Shown here one piece after another: positions 17,745-27,813 of a DNA stretch of 64,000 nt. Within the stretch, counting starts at the first letter, position 1. Every line of letters starts with the position of its first letter. The position numbers were made by a program, and so were the translations under genes. The stretch spans positions 1-64,000 of the forward strand of contig NZ_JAHKJW010000037.1 of NCBI RefSeq assembly GCF_019710745.1, read 5' to 3'. Origin of the DNA: Streptomyces beigongshangae. Its GTDB lineage: Bacteria > Actinomycetota > Actinomycetes > Streptomycetales > Streptomycetaceae. The notes below the pieces were generated by a model that was given only the letters and a program-made list of their open reading frames with translations, did no database searches and was not told where the DNA came from.

Positions 17745-17942
17745 TCACCTTCCAGTCATTTCCTTTGCCTGTGGCGCCCGGATGGTGCGAGCGTCCTTGG
17801 GCGTGGCCCCTGAGCTCCGCACCCCGCGATTTCCGATCTCGGGCGACGGGGAGGGCTCCGGTGTTGCGGTTGCGGTTGTCGGACTCGCCGCCAAGGTGCA
17901 GAGAGCAGCGACGGACGGGACGAGAGCGCGCGTAAGGCGCAT
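17745..17942 (-). CDS. Small putative secreted peptide
   Basis: A 65-residue frame with a credible signal peptide: positive N-terminus (MRLTR), hydrophobic core (ALVPSVAALCTLAAS) and a likely cleavage after TATA. The mature part is short, charged and proline-containing. AGGAGAA lies 8 nt before the ATG, which is good support for translation. No family was recognised. It sits alone between the SARP gene and a decayed region, so its function and even its expression are open; it could be the start of a longer gene that has lost its 3' part. Confidence 0.5.
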   Translation of the reverse strand: MRLTRALVPSVAALCTLAASPTTATATPEPSPSPEIGNRGVRSSGATPKDARTIRAPQAKEMTGR

Positions 17943-18115
17943 GCTGGGTTCTCCTGTGACGAAGTTGTGTCAGTGCGTCACAGGAGACTCACAGTAAGTA
18001 CCGGAGTGCAGGGGGAATGTGATCGATTATGTCGGATTCTCGATCACAATCGCCCTGATGTTCGATCTTGCGTGATCTCTGTTACCGGTGTAATGCGCTG
18101 TGTTGCGAAGAGCTT

Positions 18116-18991
18116 TTACGGAGTCTGTCCGGCCTCGTCGACGATGCCGCGGTCGACGAGGGCCACGGAGGTGACGACGGTGCCGGCCTTCCCCCAGGCG
18201 CTGTCCTCTACGAGGACGGTGCGCTCTCCCGGAAGTTGGGCCGTGCTCCTGTCGAAAATCCACTCGGTGCGTTCGCCGTCGTGTGTTCGGGAGACGGCGA
18301 CCCCGTGCCGGCCTGCCGCGTCCACTGCTTCGGGAACGACGTCCACTCCGGGGATGAGGACAGCGGCCCGGTAGAGGGCCGCGGACGTCTCGGGGGGAGT
18401 CACCCCGTTGCGCAGAAGGTCGCCGATCGTGACAAATGCCTCCTAATCGAGTCCCGTCGTGGAGCCGGAACCGGTTCCATGATTTTTCTCGGCGTCGTCG
18501 CTGATCCGCTTCAACAGGGTCTCGGAGTCGGTCGGTAGGGCAGCCAGGAAGTTGTAGGTCGGTGAGTTCAGGTTGCCCCGGCCCGGGGCGCCGGGCAGCA
18601 GGTTGTCGTTGTCGTCCTTGCGCTGCAGACTCCGCTTACTGCCGTCTACCGATGTCCACTGCTCCATGTCCTCGTCCTCGCGGAGGAGTTCCATCTCGCC
18701 GCTCTCGGTCTCGGACAGCACCGACGTATGGCCGACCGTCCTGACGTATGAGTACTGCCCGGCGTGCACCTTCGTCCGCGGCGTTGTAGCGGCGGCCAGG
18801 GCCGCTCTCTCCAGCAATTGGACCGACGCCGCCGAGGCCGGTGGCACGTTGCGCGGAGTGTCGGTGGGTCCGGAGCCGATACCGAGAACGACGACGGACG
18901 CTCCAAACAGCTCACGAAGAACGGCACGGGAGAGCCGGGTGCGGTGAAAAGCCGCATGCCCGGTTCGGGGCGGGGCCGTCGGAAAGGACCC
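18116..18991 (-). pseudogene. CU044_5270-family-like gene with an in-frame TAG and decayed 5' end
   Basis: One continuous frame reads a membrane-like segment (ELFGASVVVLGIGSG, about 18890), then ASVQLLERAALAAA, GQYSYVRTVGH, NFLAALPTD, and after an in-frame TAG at 18443-18445 continues with FVTIGDLLRNGVTPPE, AAGRHGVAVSRTHDG, EWIFDRSTAQLPGERTVLV and VVDEAGQTP. This matches the layout of CU044_5270 proteins, which usually accompany a sigma factor gene. No sigma factor is seen nearby and no clear start codon with a ribosome site exists at the 5' end. The single stop and the missing N-terminus argue for a recent pseudogene; a sequencing error at the TAG is an alternative. The 5' boundary is approximate. 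Confidence 0.65.
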
Positions 18992-19019
18992 CAGCCAGGG
19001 GCACCTCGTCGGCGGCCAA

Positions 19020-19246
19020 CTTCACACGCCCTGTCTTCCGCACGGGCGAAGCCGCCGTCGTGACAGCTGGCGATGAGACGGTACTCGTCGGCGGACCATC
19101 CGTTGGCTTGCCGTGTCCGAACCCCTTGAGGAGCAGCTCGCTGCCCGTGGGAACGAGCTGCTTGCCGTCGTCCTGAGGGGATGCCTGGATGCTTCTGCGG
19201 CCAGGGCGGTGATGTCGGCTGTGCCGTCGCCCGTCGTGTCCATGAG
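19020..19246 (-). pseudogene. Frameshifted remnant of an FG-GAP/VCBS repeat protein
   Basis: Read leftward, three frames in turn give recognisable pieces of one FG-GAP repeat: DTTGDGTADI (about 19240-19211), then QDDGKQLVPTGSELLLKGFG (about 19175-19115), then NGWSADEYRLIA (about 19103-19068). The order and spacing match the repeats of the protein at 62708-64000 (DTTGDGRADI, VLRAFGH, GGWRADRHPRFLA). At least two frameshifts separate the pieces, so this is a decayed fragment rather than a gene. Confidence 0.55.
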
Positions 19247-19309
19247 GTCCTTGGGTCGGCGAGATCAGGAAGGATGCGGGTTGATGCGGGACGAACTCGT
19301 CGCCACATG

Positions 19310-20077
19310 TGCCGCCGCCTCGGCTGAACGAGATCCCGGCCTCCTGCGCGGGCGGCGTTTCGGTGCGCGTTGCGCTCTCAGGGGCGTGACCCTCTGTGGC
19401 GGGTCACAGGGGCAAGGGAAGTGGGAGCCTGTTGCAACTCCGAGGATCGGCCCGGTGATGTTGAAGGGCGGTTTTTCATGCCTTTCTCCGGCGCGGGGGA
19501 CTCGCGCGGCGGGGAGTTCACGGTGCAGCGAACGCCGCACGGCTTCCGATTGAGCAGGATCGAGGAGGATGCAGCTGGATTGAAACAGATGGATATATCC
19601 GGCCCTTCGGCGTCTTCGCAGGTGAGACGCGTCACTGAAATGGGTTCGAGTCCCACCCGCCCCACCATGCAGGTTGTTGAACTGCGGAAACGTATCGCCA
19701 GGACGTATCGCCGGGCGTGAGGTCTCTGAAACCTCGGCTCGGCGGCCCGGCGCGTCCGGCGGGCTCGACGGACCACTCACTCACCGGGTCGGTCCCGTCC
19801 CGCAGGTGTGCGTGGTCCGCACCGCTCAGACCGGGCGCCCGGGGGCCCCTCCTGTGTCCCGCCGCGGTGCTCCGCGGGTGAGGCGCCTGATGTCGGCCGC
19901 CGTCGGACGAGGAACGCACCCGTCTCCGCCGATTCCGGAGCCGGAGGGGGTCAGGCAGTGGGCGACCCCCCTCGGTCGCGGCACGGCAACGGCATGCCGT
20001 CCCGCTGCCCGTGGTGCTACGGGGTTGGTTCCCGGCCGGTGGCGTGGACGCCCTCGGCGGGTTTCGCATGTGATCGA
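19310..20077. other. Gene-free stretch
   Basis: No convincing gene on either strand. It contains the tRNA-3'-end-like sequence at 19646-19671 described separately; the rest shows no recognised structure. Confidence 0.45.
19646..19671 (+). other. tRNA 3'-end-like sequence, possible attachment-site remnant
   Basis: The sequence has a T-loop TTCGAGT flanked by ATGGG/CCCAC (four of five pairs), a 7-nt acceptor half CCGCCCC, a discriminator A and an encoded CCA. No matching 5' acceptor half (GGGGCGG) or anticodon arm was found upstream, so it is only the 3' end of a tRNA-like sequence. Such ends are often left where integrative elements recombine with tRNA genes. Confidence 0.35.
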
Positions 20078-20564
20078 GTGTCACACGTCGTGCTCCGGCC
20101 GGTTGTCGCCGACGACGAGGCGGAGTTTCTCGGACTGGCCCGGATCAGTGCCGGTCTTCACCGCCCCTGGGTACGGCTTCCCCGTACTTCCGAGGGCTTC
20201 TCTGCCCCAAGGACAGGGGAGACCTGGTGGGGGTGACCAATATCAACGACATCGTGGGTGATCCCTACCAGAAGGGCGTACTCGGGTACGCCGTGTTCCT
20301 TCCTCATTCCTTCCTCATGCGGGCCGGGGTCGTATGTCGGCAGGTGTCGCGCCGGCGGTGCACCACGCCTTCGGGCGCCTCGGTCCGAACCGCCTGGAGG
20401 CCGGCATCCAGCCCGGGAACGAGGCCTCCCGGAGGCTCGTCCGGCGGCTCGGCTTCCGCAAGGAAGGCTTCTCGCCCGGCTTCATCAGGATCGGGGGAGC
20501 CTGGCGGGACCACGAACGCCGGGCGATCGCACGGGACATGGATCTTCCCGCCGTTCGCCGGTGA
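20078..20564 (+). pseudogene. RimJ/RimL-type GNAT acetyltransferase, frameshifted
   Basis: Three frames in order give one protein of the RimJ type. From GTG 20078: LRPVVADDEAEFLGLARISA. From about 20224: LVGVTNINDIVGDPYQKG and LGYAVF. From about 20334: HHAFGRLGPNRLEAGIQPGN, ASRRLVRRLGFRKEGF and WRDHERRAIARDM. Intact homologues carry these blocks in one frame, with acetyl-CoA binding in the middle segment. At least two frameshifts break it, and the segment normally carrying the RGYM motif is damaged. It is therefore inactive unless the assembly is wrong here. Confidence 0.7.
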
Positions 20565-20598
20565 CGAGGTGGCCGACGGGGTGGGGCACCGGACCCGG

Positions 20599-20919
20599 TC
20601 ACTCCATCGTCAGGCCGCCGTGGACGTCGCGGACCTGCACCACGTTCTTGGCCTGTCCGTGGAAGGAGTTGACGACTCCGTCTCCGGTCGCCTGGTTCCA
20701 CAGGTTCTGGCATTCCTGGCGGAAGCCGGGATCGCTGCTGAACTCCTCGTCCAGCGCCGTCGCAAGCTGTGCCTGGGACTGCGGCACCTCGGGGCGACCC
20801 GCGAACCGTTCCCTGATCCGCCGGAAGAGCGCGGGCAGGGCCGTGCCCGCGGATTCGCCTGCTCCGGTCGCCACACCGGCTGCGAGGGCTCCGGCGATGG
20901 CAAGGGACAAGGGGTCCAA
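20599..20919 (-). CDS. Small protein with a C-terminal amyloid-signalling-like motif
   Basis: A 106-residue intact frame. The N-terminus is hydrophobic and Ala/Gly-rich (MDPLSLAIAGALAAGVATGAG), the middle is helical and charged (ALFRRIRERFAGR ... ALDEEFSSDPGFRQECQNLW), and the C-terminus ends with AKNVVQVRDVHGGL. Tails of the form N-x-V-Q-x-x-x-V-x-G occur in actinomycete proteins that pair with STAND/NLR ATPases or peptidases and resemble RHIM-like bacterial amyloid signalling sequences. No partner is directly adjacent, although a trypsin-like/CU044_2847 pair lies 3.4 kb away. No ribosome site stands out at the ATG. Function unknown. Confidence 0.6.
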   Translation of the reverse strand: MDPLSLAIAGALAAGVATGAGESAGTALPALFRRIRERFAGRPEVPQSQAQLATALDEEFSSDPGFRQECQNLWNQATGDGVVNSFHGQAKNVVQVRDVHGGLTME

Positions 20920-21024
20920 GGTGTCCTCCGCTCCGTGGGCAGTGGGTCCCGTCCATCATGCAGGTGAGAAATCGGGCAGACCATAGGCAGACAGGACCGA
21001 AAGGCGCGTACCGAGGTCCTGCGG

Positions 21025-22728
21025 TCACAGAGGTGACTGCCACGTCGCCGGCGTGGCCCCCGCGCCTCCGGGATCGTCCGCGTCACCGCCGTCGGACACC
21101 GTCAGGCGTACTCCGGGGCGGCCGTCCGGAAGGATCACCGTCGCGTCGACCAGGACGGCGACACGGGCCGGGCCGGCGCGGTGGGACGCCGTGGCGAGGG
21201 CGCCGCGCAGGGCCCTGAGGAGGTGCCCGGCCACCGGGGGCGGGATACGGGTGTCGACGGGGCCGGTGAACCGGACCGACGGCTGGACGCCCAGGACCGC
21301 CGCCGCGCCCGCCGTCTCGCGGAGCACCTTGCCGCGGAAGGTGGTCGGGGCGTCGGCGGGCGGCTGCTGCAGGGCGAAGATCGCCGTACGGACCTCCTGG
21401 ACGGTCGACCCGAGCTCCTCGACGGCCCGGCCCAGCGTCGCGTGGACCTCGGCGTCCCGCTCCTCCGCGGCCGTGCGGCGCCGCGTGGACTCCAGCATCA
21501 GGCCCGTCGCGAAGAGCCGCTGGACGACCAGGTCGTGCAGGTCACGGGCGATCCGGTCGCGGTCCTCGAAGACGGCCAGCCGCTCCCGGCGCTGCCGGGC
21601 GTCGGCCAGCACCAGCGCCAGCGCGGCCTGCGAGGCGAACTGCGTGGCCAGCAGCTTCTCCGCCGGGCTGTACGGGGGATCACCACGCCGGCGCGGCAGG
21701 GCGAGGGTGCCGATGAGCCGGCCCCCGGCCTGGAGCGGCAGCATCATGCTCGGCCCGAACCGGTGCCGTACGGGGGTCGTCATCCGGGCGTCGGTCGCCG
21801 AGTCGTCCAGGAAGACCGGTTCCCCGCCCAGGAGTTGCTCCAGGACCGCACTGCCCGGCGCGATGGTCGTCCCGACCAGGCCGTCCGCGTCGTCCGGCGC
21901 CGACGCCGTCACGATCTCCATGCCGCCCTCGTCCGTGGGCTGCAGGATCACCCCGGCCGACGCGTCGGCGAGGACGCGGGCCCGCTCGGCGACCGTCCTC
22001 AGCGCGTCGGCCGCCGCCTCGCCGGTGAGCAGGGCCGTCGTCACCGCCGCCGCGCCCTCGATCCAGCGCTCCCGGCGGCGGGACGTCTCGTACAGGCGGG
22101 CGTTGCCGATCGCGATACCCGCCTGGGCGGCCAGCAGACGCACCACCTGCTCGTCCTCGGCGGTGAACGGGCCGCCGCGCTTCTCGGCGAGGTAGAGGCT
22201 GCCGTACACCTCGCCCTCGACGAACAGGGGCACGCCGAGGAAGCCGCGCATCCGCGGATGGCCGGGCGGCAGTCCGCACGCACGCGGGTCGGTGGTCAGG
22301 TCGCGGAGCCTGAGCGGCTCCCGTTCGTGGACGAGGGCGCCGAGCACGCCCCGGCGCCCGCTGGGCGGATGCCCGATCCGGGCCTGCTCGGCCTCGGGGA
22401 GTCCGGTCGTGCAGAACTCCGCCAGGCCGCCGCCGTCACAGCCGTCACCGCCGTCGCCGGGTGCGAGCACGCCGAGCGCCGCGTACCGGGCGCCGGTCAG
22501 CGCCGCCGCGTTCTCCACGATGCGCTGCAGCGTGGCGCGCAGCTCCAGGTCGTCGCCGACGCCCAGAACGGTTTCCAGGAGGCGGGGGAGGGGGAGGCAG
22601 GCGCGTACGGCGTCCGGTTCGGGTTCGGGTTCGGGCTCCGGCTCGGGTCCCGGCTCGGGCTCCGGCTCGGGTTCGGGCTCCGGGTCCGGCTCGGGTTCGG
22701 GTTCGGGCTCTGACGCGGTGGAGGTCAC
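21025..22728 (-). CDS. GAF-domain sensor kinase (DevS-like) with degenerate ATPase end
   Basis: 567 residues from GTG 22728. The N-terminus is a long (Glu-Pro)n tract of about 30 residues; two GAF domains follow (about 45-200, with GFLGVPLFVEGEVYGSLYL, and about 215-370), then a HisKA_3 dimerisation/phosphoacceptor helix with the expected histidine in RIARDLHDLVVQRLF. The C-terminal ATPase is poor: where an N-box (ALSNVARHA in relatives) is expected the sequence is ALATASHRAG, and the protein ends soon after LTVSDGG without G-boxes. It may therefore be unable to bind ATP, or the 3' end may have been altered. No response regulator is adjacent. It follows the MreB-like gene by 31 nt on the same strand. 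Confidence 0.85.
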   Translation of the reverse strand: MTSTASEPEPEPEPDPEPEPEPEPEPGPEPEPEPEPEPDAVRACLPLPRLLETVLGVGDDLELRATLQRIVENAAALTGARYAALGVLAPGDGGDGCDGGGLAEFCTTGLPEAEQARIGHPPSGRRGVLGALVHEREPLRLRDLTTDPRACGLPPGHPRMRGFLGVPLFVEGEVYGSLYLAEKRGGPFTAEDEQVVRLLAAQAGIAIGNARLYETSRRRERWIEGAAAVTTALLTGEAAADALRTVAERARVLADASAGVILQPTDEGGMEIVTASAPDDADGLVGTTIAPGSAVLEQLLGGEPVFLDDSATDARMTTPVRHRFGPSMMLPLQAGGRLIGTLALPRRRGDPPYSPAEKLLATQFASQAALALVLADARQRRERLAVFEDRDRIARDLHDLVVQRLFATGLMLESTRRRTAAEERDAEVHATLGRAVEELGSTVQEVRTAIFALQQPPADAPTTFRGKVLRETAGAAAVLGVQPSVRFTGPVDTRIPPPVAGHLLRALRGALATASHRAGPARVAVLVDATVILPDGRPGVRLTVSDGGDADDPGGAGATPATWQSPL

Positions 22729-22759
22729 TGGCTCTGTGTCTGTGGAGGCCGGGGGAGGG

Positions 22760-23797
22760 TCAGCCGGCCGCCCGGTCCAGGATCATCGGCTCGATCCTGC
22801 CCTCCAGCATCGCGCCCAGGCCGAGGACCGCGCACACGTCGGGCCGTTCGGCGATGTGCACCGGCATTCCCGTCGCCTGCCGCAGCATCTGGTCCAGGCC
22901 CGGCAGCAGCGCGCTGCCGCCGACCATCATGATCCCGCGGTCCACGAGATCGGCCACCAGGTCCGGCGGGCAGGCGCGCAGCACCTTGCCGATGCCGTCG
23001 AGTACGGCGGTCAGCGGGGTCTGGATGGCGTCGCGCACGGCGGCCGTGTCCACCTGGACGGAACGGGCCAGGCCGGTGGCCACGTCCCGGCCGTGGATCT
23101 CCGTGGACGCGGGCCCCTGCGAGGTGAGCCCGTTACCGGACAGGGCCAGTTGCAGCGGCCGTACGGACTGCGAGGGCAGCATCAGCTCGTGGTGGTGGCG
23201 CAGGTGCTGGACGATCGCCTGGTCGATGGCCTCACCGCCCACCGGGATGCGCTCGGCGGTGACGATCGAGCCGAGCGACAACACGGCGACCTGGGTGGCG
23301 GCGGCCCCGCACACCATGATCATGGTGGCCTCGGGGTGCTCCACGGGCAGCCCGCAGCCGACGCCGGCGGCGATGAGCGTGTCGACCAGTTCGACACGCC
23401 GCGCGCCGAGGCCGACGAGCGTCTCGATGGTCGCGCGCTGGGCCAGCGGGTCGGCGTCGTGCGGGGTGCAGGCGGCGGCCCGCAGCCGGGGCCTGCGGCG
23501 CAGGGCGCGGCGGACCTTGTCGCCCAGGAGCTGGCGCAGCATGCGCTGGGCCATCTCGATGTCGACGACCGTGCCGCCGGAGACGGGCCGTACGACCCGG
23601 ATGTAGTGCGGGGTGCGCCCCGTCATCCTCTCGGCGAACTCACCGACCGCGATCAGGGCGCCGCTCTTCGTGTTCACGGCGGCGACGCTCGGCTGGTCGA
23701 CGACCAGCCCGGCCCCCTTCACGAAGACACGGGTCCGCGCCGCCCCCAGGTCGACGGCGAAGTGACAGCGGCGCAACTGCTCCAGACTGGCGGTCAT
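22760..23797 (-). CDS. MreB/Mbl-like actin-fold protein
   Basis: A 345-residue protein of the actin/HSP70 ATPase fold. Visible blocks are the phosphate-1 motif AVDLGAARTRVFVKG (about 13-27), the RTPHYIRVVRPVSGG connector (about 60-75), GARRVELVDTLIAAGVGCGL, SIVTAERIPVGGEAIDQAI, and the late GIMMVGGSALLPGLDQML motif. It is close to bacterial MreB but divergent, so it is probably a second, specialised copy rather than the main cell-shape gene, which in Streptomyces sits with mreC and mreD. The ATG at 23797 has GGGAGG 7 nt upstream. Its operon partner appears to be the GAF kinase downstream. Confidence 0.88.
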   Translation of the reverse strand: MTASLEQLRRCHFAVDLGAARTRVFVKGAGLVVDQPSVAAVNTKSGALIAVGEFAERMTGRTPHYIRVVRPVSGGTVVDIEMAQRMLRQLLGDKVRRALRRRPRLRAAACTPHDADPLAQRATIETLVGLGARRVELVDTLIAAGVGCGLPVEHPEATMIMVCGAAATQVAVLSLGSIVTAERIPVGGEAIDQAIVQHLRHHHELMLPSQSVRPLQLALSGNGLTSQGPASTEIHGRDVATGLARSVQVDTAAVRDAIQTPLTAVLDGIGKVLRACPPDLVADLVDRGIMMVGGSALLPGLDQMLRQATGMPVHIAERPDVCAVLGLGAMLEGRIEPMILDRAAG

Positions 23798-23799
23798 GG

Positions 23800-24302
23800 C
23801 GGGTCCTCCCGAGGGCGCAGAGCTGGGACTCCGCCGGGCGGCGGTCCTCCCTACGCATCGTGCGGGAGCTGACGGGGGGTCGCTTTCCGGGGTGGGCCGG
23901 GCGGGGTGCGGCTGGACGGGTGGTCTTCGGCGGCGACCGCCCGGCGGTGGTGCTCCCGGCGGACCGGGCGCCGCCTGTGCGGCCCGGAGCGGGTGCGGCC
24001 GGGGAAGCGCAGGCCGACCGCCTTCGCCGCGGTCGGCTCGGCGGCCGGCGAACCGACCGTCACGGTGTTCCCTGGGCACCCGGGCCGGTCTCGCGGCCGT
24101 CCCGGCCGCCGTGCGCGACCACCCGGGCGGGGACCTCCTCGTAACCGCCGTGCGCGAACGACACGGTGACCGCTTCGGCGCTGCCGCGCGCGACGACGTG
24201 GGCACAGGTCAGCACCTGTCGCTCGGTTTGCTCGGTGACGAGGAAACCGGCGCCGGTGCCCCGTCCGCAGCCGATTCCCGCGTGCCGGGAAGCACCGGTC
24301 AT
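23800..24302 (-). pseudogene. Truncated trypsin-like serine peptidase
   Basis: From ATG 24302 (ATGA overlap with the upstream CU044_2847-type gene) the frame gives the N-terminal barrel of a trypsin-like peptidase: GCGRGTGAGFLVTE, then LTCAHVVARGS with the catalytic histidine, then VTVSFAHGGYEEVPARVVAH, and stops at a TGA at 24060. No Asp or Ser catalytic region follows; another frame stays open for a while without recognisable peptidase motifs. Full family members need about 150 more residues. This looks like a peptidase truncated by deletion or frameshift. The lower boundary is arbitrary. Confidence 0.55.
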
Positions 24303-24649
24303 GAGCGCGGCGCGGCCTCCGGGGCACCGGCGGGCGGCTCGGGCGACCAGGCGAGCTTGACCAGGAGATGGCCCTCGACGGCGCTCTTGGCGATCAGCGC
24401 GCCCGCCTCCGCCGTCAGTCTGACGCCGAACTCGATCTCCACGGAGTCGGGCCTCAGCGAACCGTCCCGGAAGACGCGCAGCGCGGACTCGGCGGCGGCC
24501 CGCACCCCCTCCAGGGAACCCTCGAAGGTACGGGCCGCCAGGACCGTCCCGTCCCCGCGCGCCACGAGGCGGGAACCCGACTCGTCCTCGGCGCCCTCGA
24601 CGACGATCACGGCCCCGTCGGCCGTCCTGAACTCCACCAATCCGTCCAT
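24299..24649 (-). CDS. CU044_2847-family (trypsin-co-occurring) small protein
   Basis: A 116-residue beta-rich protein. The pattern is VEFRTADGAVIVVEG at the N-terminus, a central AARTFEGSLEGVRAAAESAL helix, then PDSVEIEFGVRLTAEAGALI and the terminal HLLVKLAW strand. This matches CU044_2847-type proteins, which are encoded next to trypsin-like peptidases in actinomycete conflict-system loci. The downstream overlapping gene here is exactly such a peptidase, but broken. The CU044_2847 gene itself seems intact. No membrane segment or signal peptide is seen. Confidence 0.75.
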   Translation of the reverse strand: MDGLVEFRTADGAVIVVEGAEDESGSRLVARGDGTVLAARTFEGSLEGVRAAAESALRVFRDGSLRPDSVEIEFGVRLTAEAGALIAKSAVEGHLLVKLAWSPEPPAGAPEAAPRS

Positions 24650-24747
24650 GGCGCGGCAGAACCCCCGTTGACCGTCACTCCGTCACTGGTGAACACCTTC
24701 ATTGTCACGGACGGCGCTCGGGGCTGTCGCGGTTTCCGCCGGTCACG

Positions 24748-26212
<1,465 letters not shown>

Positions 26213-26220
<8 letters not shown>

Positions 26221-27730
26221 GGGCGAGCGCACGCTTCATGATCTTGCCCATGTCGTTGCGGGGCAGGACGTCGAGGTGGTGGACCACCCGGGGCCGCTTG
26301 TGGGGTGCGAGCCGGCCGGCCACGTGGTCCGCCAGCTCGGCCGCCGAGGGCGGGGACTGCGGGTCGGCGGGCACGATCCACGCCACGATCCGCTCGCCGA
26401 GGTCGGCGTCCGGTTCGCCCGTGACCGCGGCCTCCCGTACGCCCGGGTGCTCCAGGAGGGCGTTCTCGATCTCGCCCGCCCCGATCTTGTAACCGCCGCT
26501 CTTGATGAGGTCGGTGGCCTTGCGGCCGACGATGCGCACGTACCCGTCGGGGTCGCGCACCGCCATGTCACCGGTGCGGAACCAGCCGTCCCCGGTGAAG
26601 GCCGCGGCGGTCGCGTCGGGCCGGTTCAGGTACTCGGTGAAGAGGTTCGGTCCGCGGACCTGGATCTCGCCCACGGTCTCCCCGTCGTACGCCTCCAGCA
26701 CCGTCGTCCCGTCCTCCTCCGTCAGCCGCAGCTCGACGCCGGGCAGCGGGACGCCGACCGTGCCGGCGCGGGGCTCGCCGTCCGCGCGGACGCTCGTGTT
26801 CATCAGCGTCTCCGTCATCCCGTACCGCTCGACGACCCGCCGCCCCGTCGCCTGCGCGATCCGCTCGTGGTCGTGCACCGGCAGGGCCGCCGAGCCCGAC
26901 ACGAGGAGGCGGGCCCGTGCCAGCGCCTTCGCGAGCGCCGGGTCCCCGGGCAGCGACTCCGCGATCCGGTGGTACATCGTCGGGACCCCGAACAGCATCG
27001 TGGCGCCCTCGCTCAACTCCCGCGTCACGCCCGCCGTGTCGAAGCGGCCGAGGTGCCGGACGGAGCCGCCGCGGCGCAACGGGCCGAGGATCCCCAGGAT
27101 CAGACCGTGCACGTGGAAGAGGGGGAGGCCGTGCACGAGGACGTCGTCGCCGGTCCACCGCCAGGCGTCCGCGAGGGCGTCGAGGGTGGTGGCGACGGCC
27201 CGGCGGGGGATGACGGCGCCCTTCGGGGGGCCGGTGGTGCCGGAGGTGTAGACGACGAGGGCGGGAAGCTCCGCGTCGGGTTCGGGGCCGGGGGATGCCG
27301 TCGGTCCCGTGGCACGTACGTCGACATCGACGTCAACGTCGGCGTCGACGCGCTCCAGGGACGCCAGCGCCTCCGGGAGGTGTTCGCCCGGGGCCGCGAG
27401 CACCAGCGCCGGCGCGCTGTCCGCCACGATGTGCCCCAGCTCGCTCCCGCCCGACTTCGGGTTGAGCGGCACGGCGGGGACACCGGCCAGCAGCGCGGCG
27501 ACCACGGCGACGGCGGTCTCCAGCGTGGGAGTGGCCCAGACGGCGACCCGGCCCGCCCCGCCGACGCGGGCGGCCAGGGGGACGACGGCCGCCGCGAGTT
27601 CGCCGTAGGTCAGGGAGCGGTCGCCGAAGCGCAGGGCCGGCCGGTGCGCGGCACCGCCGTCCGGGTCCGCCAGTGCCTCGGTCAGGGCCGGGAAAAGGGC
27701 GGGGGAGGGGGCCGGGGAGGGAGAGGACAC
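26213..27730 (-). CDS. matB: Malonyl-CoA synthetase-type acyl-CoA ligase
   Basis: 505 residues. The AMP-binding loop is VVYTSGTTGPPKGAV (about 145-160); later motifs are YGMTETLMN, WFRTGDMAVRDPDGYVRIVG and the C-terminal catalytic lysine in NDMGKIMKRAL. GTG 27730 is preferred because AAGGAG lies 9 nt upstream. MatB enzymes make malonyl-CoA from malonate, CoA and ATP. The MatB call rests on length, the overall motif set and the neighbours: a MatC-like transporter upstream and a carboxyltransferase downstream. A methylmalonate or other dicarboxylate specificity is possible. Confidence 0.85.
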
Positions 27731-27813
27731 GCGTACGTACTCCTTGGTCGTCGGTCGCAGGCCGTGTTCGTTCGTACAGGATCGCCGGGGCACGGTCCGG
27801 CCGTACACCGGTG

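Noticed and set aside
17090..20600. Transposase or integrase gene that could explain the decayed strip
   Set aside because: No DDE, serine or tyrosine recombinase motifs were found in any frame; only the tRNA-like end hints at past integration.
22615..22715. GAF kinase N-terminal Glu-Pro tract as a separate repeat element
   Set aside because: It is a coding simple-sequence tract inside the gene, in frame, so it was described with the kinase.
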